From assembly GCA_028565635.1 (NCBI GenBank), contig JAOXYB010026690.1, positions 1 through 15,695 of the forward strand: DNA of 15,695 nucleotides, read 5' to 3'. Shown in pieces: positions 1-9,200 of the stretch. The DNA is from Phoronis ovalis (lineage: Eukaryota > Phoronida > Phoronidae). The notes beneath the pieces were generated by a model. The model did not search any database. It was not told where the DNA came from and worked only from the letters and a program-made list of their open reading frames with translations. Position 1 is the stretch's first letter. Every line of letters begins with the position of its first letter. A program made the position numbers and the translations under genes.

Positions 1-286
1 AATACTCAATAATATATATGATGAGAATGTGTCAAAAATTTTGGTGCCAATTAGTGACAGTAATACAAGAGGGCATTCGCTAAAACTGTTCCAAGTTAGA
101 GCGAATAAGAACGTTAAAAAATTATCATTTACATATAGAATTGTATCAACGTGGAACTAATTAACTAATAATATAGTGACAGCTCCTAGTGTACTATGTT
201 TTGAAAAAAGGCAGGATAGTTTCTGGAAAGACCAGCCTCTTAAGTATGACTATAAGTCCTTTTATGATAAGTTATTGAGCTGTAAC

Positions 287-311
287 TAAGTTAGTAAGTT
301 AGTTAAGTTAG
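287..311. repeat. Short tandem repeat, unit TAAGTTAG, three copies
   Basis: Copies lie at 287-294, 295-302 and 304-311, with one extra T before the third. This is a simple microsatellite-like expansion. Confidence 0.8.
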
Positions 312-420
312 TATTCATTATTAGACCCGAATATAGAGGCTTTTTATTAGCCTGCGTTCGGTATATTACATATTACATATATTACAATATACCATCATTT
401 TTGAAGGTTTTAAGACATTT

Positions 421-545
421 TTGAAATTTGACCTACTGACCTCAAATTGACCCTGACCTAATTCTTGTATGTCCCTCTCCCTACTAAGTCCACATCTCAA
501 GTTTGGTACCTGTAGCTCAAAGCGTTTCTAAAATATAGATGTTTG
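421..545 (+). repeat. Probable dispersed repeat fragment rich in TGACC(T/C) half-sites
   Basis: TGACCT occurs at 429-434, 437-442 and 454-459 and TGACCC at 448-453. They are followed by a text-like tail (gtccctctccctac, aagtttggtacctgtagctcaaa) that resembles interspersed repeats I recall from bivalve and other marine invertebrate genomes. The half-sites are seen directly; the family membership is from memory and unverified. Confidence 0.4.
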
Positions 546-616
546 AAAATTGGAAGGAAAAAAAAGAAAAAAAGTTATCCTAGCATAGAATGACATTCAC
601 AATGAGCACTATTTCA

Positions 617-719
617 TACGAGTCTACAAGTATACATGTAGGTAAACCTTACCATTCCAGTCTTACGAGTCTACAAGTATACATAAAGTACATGTAGCTA
701 AACCTTACCATTCCAGTCT
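617..719. repeat. Tandem duplication, unit about 47-56 bp, two copies
   Basis: Copy 1 is 617-663 and copy 2 is 664-719. Both start tacgagtctacaagtataca and end aaaccttaccattccagtct. They differ mainly by a 9-bp insertion (aaagtacat) in copy 2, which brings in a second TACAT. Confidence 0.9.
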
Positions 720-2081
720 TGTGACAAACCAATGCCAAACACACATTTTATGTTCGTTAAACTAAAAATTAGAGATTCACGTTCTGTCGCTAAATGTCAC
801 ATTTTCTCACACAAATCACGCTTTTATTATAACTTATATGTTTTCCAAATAAATGAGCTCATTAAGGTTGTGTTTTACTCTCCTGGGTAAAATAATTTGT
901 TTTAGAGAGAAATCATAAATGTCACATGCGAGATAAACGTGACTCATTACAATTATTTCCGGGCACATAGATCTCTTGGTTTTATTTTCGAGTAAATAAA
1001 ACAATATTTCTTATCATAAAATAGCGTTTTTAAAATGATACGATGTTTTGTGAAATGCTACTATGCCTTTAATTTGAAAGGTACATCCGAGTGGGCAAAA
1101 GGGAATAATCTTTAATCCAATCTGTCTGCATGTTGATTTACGTTGGTAGCACATAATTAATAACTACTTATGCGGGTTAACTATGATACTCAGCTATACG
1201 CACGGGCACTTCAAAGACGTGTATAAAGCGGGATTTTTTTTTTAAATCTAACGTTAGTTAGGCCTTTTCTAAGAAACAACTATCAGCTTAAATGCAATTT
1301 AGTTATGATTTCTGGAATTTTTCGCTTTTGTACATAACGCTTACGTCAAGCATGGCAATATTTAACATGGAAATTTCAATTTTTGACTCAAGAAGACCGG
1401 GAAAAAGGGAGGACACAACTTTTCAAAAAGTTAAAAGAGCATTTTGGTTCGAGGTAGACTGACAATAGCACTACTATATGTTTAATATATATGTGGGATA
1501 CAGTGTATATGTTTACGGGTTATATATGCTTGTACTTTGTTTATGTTTCTGTGTTACTCTGGAGCCATTTTTTTCCAATTTTAAATTCAAAACAAAATTA
1601 AGGAAGCTCCTTTAAATTCAAAGGAAAACTAAACTTTTAGATAATATTTTTGAAATAATTGATATTTATTCCAATTATCCATAATAACAAAGTCGACTAG
1701 TGTTAGTCTAGTGCGAGGAGGATAGACTAAGTAAATACTCTAGTCGAGCGTTATTCAAACTGTTGTTTATGTACGTCAGTATTTTTGAGGCATATCGATC
1801 TATTGAAGTACAGTTAAATATGTTTCTTTGGCATATATGAACGATATAAAAAGGAAAGTTACAGTATATAGTTTAGAACTGGATCCCGAGGGCATCACTC
1901 AACAATGAAATAAGATATTTATTTTGAACAAAATCGCCGTTCTCGAAACTAAAAAAAGAGTCGTTCCGATATAAGGGAATTCTTGAAAGCAAAAATAGGA
2001 TGGAATTTTAAAGAAAGACAGTCGAAATTTACATTTAAGACACATTTAAAAAGTTCACCAGCCGCGTCATCGCACAATTAT

Positions 2082-2341
2082 ACCATGAGCACGGAGTCTA
2101 CTGTTTCGTCAGTAATTAATGGCGCTACAGTAGTGTACCATTAACCTGAGAAACGAAGCACGTGCTGTATTACGTTTTTTATATCGCGCCAATCTCAAAA
2201 ATTGAATTATAACTATAAACTATTACGTCAATTTGTTATAAACTGTATAAACGTGATGCGTCAACTGCATTTGATTACGCTATACTGCAATAACATCGCG
2301 CATTTAATTACTGACGCAACAGTAGATTCCGCGCCCTTGAT
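2082..2341. repeat. Imperfect inverted repeat, 44-nt arms (2082-2125 and 2298-2341)
   Basis: The reverse complement of the left arm matches the right arm at 37 of 44 positions. The inner 28 nt (2098-2125 and 2298-2325) match at 25 of 28, around ATTACTGACG(A/C)AACAGTAG. Many outer mismatches are C/T transitions, as in a decayed palindrome. The 172-nt interior contains a TTACGTCA site and a perfect AGCACGTGCT palindrome (2157-2166). It could be a MITE-like element or a divergent regulatory region. Confidence 0.65.
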
Positions 2342-2372
2342 TATATATACTGGCACAGCGCAAAGTCAGTTC
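2342..2372 (+). promoter_or_regulatory. Candidate core promoter: TATATATA plus TCAGTT initiator-like site
   Basis: TATATATA (2342-2349) abuts the outer end of the right inverted-repeat arm, and TCAGTT (2366-2371) follows at a spacing of about 25-27 nt, compatible with a TATA-to-start distance. CRE/AP-1-like TGACG motifs lie just upstream. A 40-codon frame opens at 2387. TATA-like words are common in AT-rich DNA, so this is tentative. Confidence 0.22.
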
Positions 2373-4310
2373 TGATCAGCATTATTATGACAGTTCACAA
2401 TAAAATTATTAGTATACTTAATAATGATGATCGACTTATTACCAGTTGTATTTACTTCCCAAGTTACTTTGAAAATTTAAGGAAAGGTGTGTTTTTAACA
2501 TTTTTTTAACATCTTCGTTTTCGGAGAGAAATATCCTTGCGTAGGGTGTCATTAAAAAAAATATGGAACTGTCACAACTTCATCTATTGAGTCATGAAAC
2601 CACCGGGATTTGGATAGATATATTCGAAAATATACCAAGGGAATACAAGTGATCTAAGTCCTATAAGTTTAACCTGAACTAGTGATCAACTTCTATGTAA
2701 TTAAACATACAATGAATAAGTTAATTGTGGTAAGTGACGTCTAAGAAGCTTGGTCTATTATCACTCCCAGTCACTACATTATCAGATAGATATAATTACT
2801 TCCATGTTTTAGATATCATTTTAATTGTCGTAGATGCTGAATGATAAATTGGAAGAGTAAGAAGAATCACCCCATAACTGCACTTACAAAATGTCGTTTT
2901 CCAAAGACTACACAAGTAATTTATATTTTAATCAAAATAATTAAGATAACTAACGCATTATGCAAAGGGATACCTAATCTTTCAAACGTTTCTTCACAGT
3001 ACTATTCACTCATAGTCCTGCAAATCTTTTTTGTCCTCTAAGGGTTCCGCAGTGAATTTTATCTTTTAGCTGCCGCTGTTAATTTTGCCTTATAACAATT
3101 CTATACCAAAAATTAGAGGACAAGACTTGAACTAATTCAGTCAAAGTCGAGAAGTATATAGCAGCATCTTTAAAACAGAACGTTAATTAAACCGTAGAGA
3201 TGAAACTGACATACACAAATACATGTTTTTTCCGCAAACACACCTTCAAATTATGTCAGATGGAAGCTTCTTGTTGTAGCATGCAGACTGACTGTTGTGC
3301 TTACTGCTGGCATATATGGACAAATATATTACGTTTACACTTACTTAAAACGAGCTTCACTGTGCAAAATCCTCTTCTCTCGGAATCTACTATACTAAAC
3401 TAGCGAAAAACAAGTACGAGTGCTGTTCCAGTAGAATAATGCAATGGCTTGCGCTTGTAGGTGACATAGATTGTGTAGTTCCTAGTTACGAACAGAGATC
3501 AAACACTGCTTTTATAGTAAACATATGTACAAAGCCTGTACTTCCTTAAAGAACCTCTTTTGATTTTAAAATTCATCACTGATTGATTTTTGAGCTCTTT
3601 GTTGGGGTTAAAACTCGCAAACAAATCAATATGGTCTTACAGAAATAATGTGAATATGATAACAATGCAAACAACTTCAATCTTTTATTTTACCGTAATC
3701 TGCCGATTAACTGTGCCCCTTGAGCTATTAAAACCATCATAATTCTGTCATGTCTCGTAATATCTTACAACATGTTACAAGCTTGTTAAGAGTGGGAATA
3801 CTTGTGATGTCAGCATTATAGCTTACTGCACTTTGTTCACATGATTTATTGATAACAAACGAAATACTACGACACCACAAAATCACTATGTTTTTAGTTG
3901 CAAACGGTAGTAAACTTTCATATGTTTCACCAGTACTATTATCGAAGATACTCTGCGAGTTATAAATACGTGGACGATTGCCAAAGTCGCACTGCCCTTA
4001 AGATAAATGTTAACGTATAATCTTTATTAGGTCAACAGTATATTTTTATAATTCGTGTTTTTTCTTTGGCGGTTATTATTATGTATTCGAACTACTAAAA
4101 ATTCAAGTTATATACAGGAGGAATTATGATAAACATAAAATGTGGACTTTGTCGCTTATTTCAAATTGCTTATCTCAGTCTCATGGAAATTAAAAACACT
4201 GTTATAGCTTGTTTTAATAATTAATAAAACTATTGTCATCTAAAATGTTCATCTAAACAAACAACTAACCGTAGTTGAAAAAGTAAGTAATTTGTCTGCA
4301 CTATCCTTTT

Positions 4311-4463
4311 GGAAAAACAATTTGATTGGATTGGACTATTTAGGAAGTAAAATTAAAAGGGTAAGGTGTTTGAACAAAAAGGGAAAAACAATTTGATTGG
4401 ATTGCACTATTAGAAAGTGACATTAAAAGGTTAAGGTGTTTGAACAAAAAGGGAAAAACAATT
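4311..4463. repeat. Tandem repeat, unit 70-71 bp, two copies plus a 12-bp partial third
   Basis: Copies are 4311-4381 and 4382-4451. The start of a third is 4452-4463. Each begins ggaaaaacaatt, and the full copies end aaggtgtttgaacaaaaa. The copies differ at a handful of positions, so the duplication is fairly recent. Confidence 0.9.
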
Positions 4464-4969
4464 ATTAATTATTAATTAAGGTCGAATTATTCGAATAGTC
4501 GCACTAGTACAATACCCGAAATATGTAAACTGTCATTGGACGGAACTTCATGATTCATTAAGGTGTTTAATTAGTTTATTTGTAAGCTCTATGTTTTAGT
4601 TAATTAAGAAAAAATCCTATTGGGAAAAGGACGTTCCACTGCTGATTTTCTGGCGCCAAAAGATTAGTGTTTCCAACACACGGTAAAATTCAATTATCTA
4701 ACTAGCTGTGAATAGTGGTTATAAATGCATGTCGTGTCATTCACTATTTTTAGCGTCCATGCTATCACTGCCAGGGTGTATTCTGTTACATATTTTTATA
4801 TAACCTAGTTAAAACGGCAATATTTCTCGCACCAAAGTACACCATGGCTTTGAATTAGAAAATTATAATGATTTATGTCAGTGCGCAATTATTGCACACA
4901 TACGTACATTTGCATCGTGATCTGGTAATGTATATCCTATGTTAAATTATAAGTGATTATCATAACAAA

Positions 4970-5434
4970 GAACATGATGTGATTATTAATGCCTACTTTA
5001 TTGTAATTTGTCCTTCATGTATAAAATATATAAATATTCCGAGGCAAGATAATATCAAATTACAATGAGAACATAATTTATGTTAATTATATAGATGGTA
5101 GAAAAAATACAAATTGACATAGGATTAAAGATTGTGGTTTCTGGGACATATTAAAATTTAAAAAAATGTGTCTTCAATACATACAGTATGAAGTTTACAA
5201 TAATAGATAATACATATAATTTTTTTCAGAAGTATCCGCAGATAGCTTTATGCTCGTCTAATTTGACAGAGATTAGTATGATGTTAGTTCCCTTTGTACA
5301 TGTATGCGTTCTTGGAAGAAAACATCGGACCCATGGTTACATTTATCGGAGGTCATACATTTGAATGTAGCAGAATCAAAGTGCAAACACGCGAACAGAG
5401 TGATTCGAGTTATTGACAGTACCTCAGGCATGTC
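4970..5434 (-). other. Probable 3' UTR of the Fn3-like gene
   Basis: This stretch lies between the TAA and the first canonical minus-strand AATAAA. The first 160 nt are less AT-rich than the intergenic DNA beyond and stay open in the stop-codon frame (see findings). A possible GAG|gtactg donor lies at about 5421, just after the stop, so an intron in the UTR or an alternative 3' end is conceivable. Confidence 0.45.
4997..5002 (-). terminator. Candidate polyadenylation signal AATAAA
   Basis: Minus-strand CAATAAAG, about 435 nt after the stop codon, is the first canonical hexamer downstream. A T/GT-rich tract (tgttctttgttatg) follows within about 35 nt, as expected for a cleavage region. Confidence 0.45.
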
Positions 5435-6246
5435 TTAAGGTTGTTCTAATCCTGTATCAAATCGTGTATATACACCGCTAGGTGTTATTGCATCAATAAC
5501 AACAAAATAATCGAACGTAAAAGGATAGAATGTTGGCGGAATTTTCAGGTTTAATAGCCTAGTTTCTGCCCAGATTTTGATGTTAGCCTTTCCACTACGA
5601 GTCCCAACAGAAACATCAAAACGAAGATGACCAGGCCCTGTGTAGTTGAAAACGCCCTCCCAAATGATATACAAATCATTTGTGTTATTCTGACGATAAA
5701 TAGTAGCATTTGATCCCGTTAGTGACGGTTGAACTTTAGTAATTGTTATATCTTTGGAGACAGGTGCACTTACAACCCCACCATTGTTAATAGCTTTAAC
5801 GGATATTGTATAAATATATTCCACATCCAACGGAAGACTATCTATAAGAATATTTGTATGCGTATCAATGTTAAGAACGCCATAGTCACTTATAACTTGG
5901 GAATCCTTTGCGATTTTTAACAAATACTTATTAATTCCAGAATCATCATTAAAACCAGACCAAGAAATGTCAAGTAATCGGGTATTCGATTGGTACCCAT
6001 CCAGTGCTGCGTACTGCGACACTGACAGAGGAGTTGGGACAATAACAGCGGTGCTAATATCAGTTGATCTTGTTCCAATTACGATCGGATCACCATTACT
6101 ATTAGTATCTATTTTGGCGTTGTTGATACAACGTATAGATGGGTAGAGCTGTATACCATGAGCCACGGTTAAATTATTTATGTTTGCCGACTGCGTTGTA
6201 CTTGCAATTTTCCACGACATAAGGTTATCAGCACCACGTGTTAAAC
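5435..6246 (-). CDS. Exon 13 (last coding exon), residues 1981-2250 and TAA stop
   Basis: The acceptor is ttacacattttag|GT (phase 1), joining WALG to LTRGADN. It encodes two and a half repeats with degenerate linkers that lack TPP (about 2049-2052 and 2151-2154), SWSGF (2075-2079), YTISVKAINNGG (2126-2137) and a final repeat ending VVIDAITPSGVYTRF. The stop is TAA at 5437-5435. The C-terminus carries no transmembrane helix or GPI-like hydrophobic tail, which argues for a secreted protein unless a further exon is used. Confidence 0.88.
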
Positions 6247-9200
6247 CTAAAATGTGTAAGGATTCGGGTGATAAAAAAATATAAAAGTGATTAGGAAAAC
6301 ACCAACGCAAGGTGTTGTCATTCTACAGCTTACTTCACTAAAACCAGAAAATTCCAATAAACTGATCAACGCGACTTATTTTTACTGAGTACACATACAT
6401 ATGTATAGACAGTACAAAACTAATATTGATTCAGACGAAACACGCGGGATTTACAGTATCCTTACAAACTTACCTAGTGCCCAAACACATATGTTGATTC
6501 CACTCTCTAAATCTGTCGCATTCCAGTTCACAGTCAAATCAATTGAGGTAAAGCTGTTTGCTGAATATGCAACAGATATATTGTTGATGGCTGGCATCGT
6601 CCAATCTACTGTCATAGGATCCGAAATCACAGAAGTTTGTACTCCTGCTTCATTCACGGTAAGCACCGTAGCATAAATTTGAAGACCATGTTTTAGTGGT
6701 AGTTGATGGAAGACTGTATATGGATTCCAACCAACATTTGTTAAAGGCGCAATTTGGAAACCTCCAGCAGTTGTTCCTAGTCCAACTTTTGTAAAACGTA
6801 TACGACTTTCTGGGTCATGAATTGTCCAGTACACTGCCACATCTACCATCCCAAATATACGTATTTTTATAGCACTTTTCAAATCAACGGCAGAAGTCGT
6901 GGAGCATTTGCCAAGCAGAAATGAGGTGACAGTAGTTTGTTGTCCAGTTGTCAAAGATACTACAGTATCATTCGCTTCTTCCAAGGGTAAATCTAAGACA
7001 AATTTAAAGTGATCAAGCCTGTCATGTAAGTCTAACAAAATAGATTGATTACCGATTGTCACTCGGGAGACTCCGTCCTCAGAAGCTGGTAAAGTAATAT
7101 AATTCGTCTCCTCAGGTGGTACTGGGACAAACACAACTTCCGGAGATGGCAATGTAGTAATGGTAAGTTTATAAAGTCCGTACTGCGAAACAGAAATTGT
7201 TCGGTTAAATACGTAATTAGAAACATGTCCACCATTAGCTGTATCAGCAAGAAAATCAACAACGTTAGTGGTGAGTTCACATTGTCTTGACTCGGGTGGT
7301 GTGTTGTCGTAAATGAATATCGGTGATGCAACAATCGTAAACTTGCCTGAAGCATCTATCGCTTTAACCAGTATAAAATAATGCCCGCCATTCTGTAAGC
7401 TAAGGTCAGTAGACGCGTGCCTCACACGAGTTTTAAAACCATTGCTAATGAAACCCTTAACATTTGTAGTTGAGTTGTTATCTCCTATACCCCATTCGTA
7501 TTCTTTAATATAGGAATGTCGGTCGCTGAATCCAAACCATGTAATATCCAACATGACTTGAGACGAAATAACGTGATGATAATGTTGCCATTTACCGTTA
7601 AATACCAATCCTGGTAGTGGAGGTTCGTTATCAATAATGATTCCATTTGACGTTTTGTTAGCAGTAAGACCTACGTTGTTGACCGCACGGACAGTAGTAA
7701 AGTACTTTGTACCTGCAGGCATGTTCAGTCCGATTTTGGAGAAGGTTGTTGTCGTGCCAACATTTTCCGCAGAAACGATGTCATCGCCTACATAACATAA
7801 ACGGAAACACATCAACATAAGACAAAACGCCGTGCAAACATAAACCCAGTTTCACTAAACACTTTGTGGTTTAAGTAAGTCAAAATTTTGCATTTGTAAA
7901 TGTTTTTATTTAGAATTATTTTAAACATTATCTAGCTTACCTCCCATTGTGGTGCCAACTAAAACTTCATAGTATGCTATTCCACTTCCTCGTTCTACGA
8001 ATACTCTGTCCCAGCTGGCATGCACTTCAGTTACAGATGCCGTAAAATCAGTGTCATTAGTTGAAGAAGGGCCATCTAGGTCAAGAACACGACCACCTCT
8101 TGAGATGGATGGAGGAGAGTGGTCTACTAGAACGCCAGGTGATTGAACTTCGGTGTAATCGTTTTCATTCCACCAGTAGCGGACGTATATGGAATATATG
8201 TGGTCATGCAACAGTGATTTGAAGTACGGTAAGCAATATACAACTGATGTTACAAGTCCATTGTCAAAGATAAATTTCTCAGTGGTGGGATTAAATAAAC
8301 TTGATCCTATACCTTGGTCTTTCATGCCGAATCCCCATTCATATCTTACTGCACTTGCATTATGTTCCCAGCTTCCAGACAAACATTTATCGGAAGCTGT
8401 GTATGACTCGGGCGTTCCCAGTGTTAGACCATTTTGTACCTGTAATACGATATCTGTAGAGACGTTGTTACACGCAGTCATAGCCCCATCATGTCGACAG
8501 TTAAAGAACTTCTGCCCATATTCACCACAAGTGCACACCTTCTGGCAAGCAAATACTTCACAGGAATACCGTTGTAGAGCTAATATGCCATGTAATACAC
8601 CGCCAACATTTCCCTGTAGAACAACTGTAACCGAAATCTGCCCAATGTCTGAAATCATGCCTGCGCCATTAACACCATATATAGTAACATAGATGACATT
8701 CCCAGGAGATAGTTCTGCGACATTTTCCACCGGTACAGTGATATCCGCAGTTTGAACATCGACATTGCTGTGGGCTATTTCATATGGTTCTAGTATGTTC
8801 CATTGATGATAAGTTGTTCCTAGCGTAATAACATATTTGTCCATTCCGGATTGCGCGTCATAAAATTCCTTCCACTCTAAATGAATTTGGGCACCACTGC
8901 TAGACCATGATAGTGCCTCTGTAAAGTAGCCCAACTGTGGAGGAGTAGAATCCACTAGCAAAGCATTCGATTCAACAGTTGTACAAAGACCGGCTGCGTT
9001 GCAAGAAGAAACAACAGCCAAGTATTCATCGCCGTCAGCTAACTGAATACGTCCTGCTAAATCAAACGTCACTCGCGACGTAGCATCTAGAAGCTCCTCG
9101 TGAACTGGGTGTTTTCCGTCATCATGGGCTTTCACAGTAACAATATTCGTGATAATTGGGCTTTCGGAATCAGTATATGCCCACTCAACTCTTACTACTG

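Larger units (their letters stand above)
1..4969. other. AT-rich intergenic region without a convincing gene
   Basis: Open frames here are short (up to about 67 codons), have no repeat-like or family-like content, and cannot be joined into a credible spliced gene by eye. The region carries small tandem duplications, a probable dispersed repeat and an inverted repeat with promoter-like elements, each listed separately. No RNA gene is recognised. Confidence 0.6.

Noticed and set aside
1445-1460. GGTTCGAGG word resembling a tRNA B box
   Set aside because: There is no matching A box, no acceptor stem and no cloverleaf around it.
1694-1746. CGACTAG ... CTAGTCG inverted repeat with extra CTAGT words between
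   Set aside because: The 7-bp arms with a long, partly repetitive loop are common by chance. No element boundaries or target duplications are seen.
1899-2045. 48-codon minus-strand frame left of the inverted repeat
   Set aside because: As a gene in its own right it is too short and Phe-rich without any motif. It is mentioned only as a possible partner in the divergent-promoter idea.
2841-3041. 66-codon plus-strand frame
   Set aside because: Low-complexity, Ile/Lys/Thr-rich translation typical of AT-rich non-coding DNA, with no recognisable feature.
3200-3403. 67-codon plus-strand frame with a cysteine cluster (CC and CC pairs) in the middle
   Set aside because: There is no signal peptide and no supporting promoter, poly(A) or splice context. 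The composition is compatible with chance in AT-rich intergenic DNA, so I do not call it a secreted peptide.
8189-8692. 167-codon open frame on the plus strand
   Set aside because: It lies wholly opposite exon 11, whose minus-strand frame carries clear repeat motifs and correct splice junctions. The plus frame is an antisense shadow.
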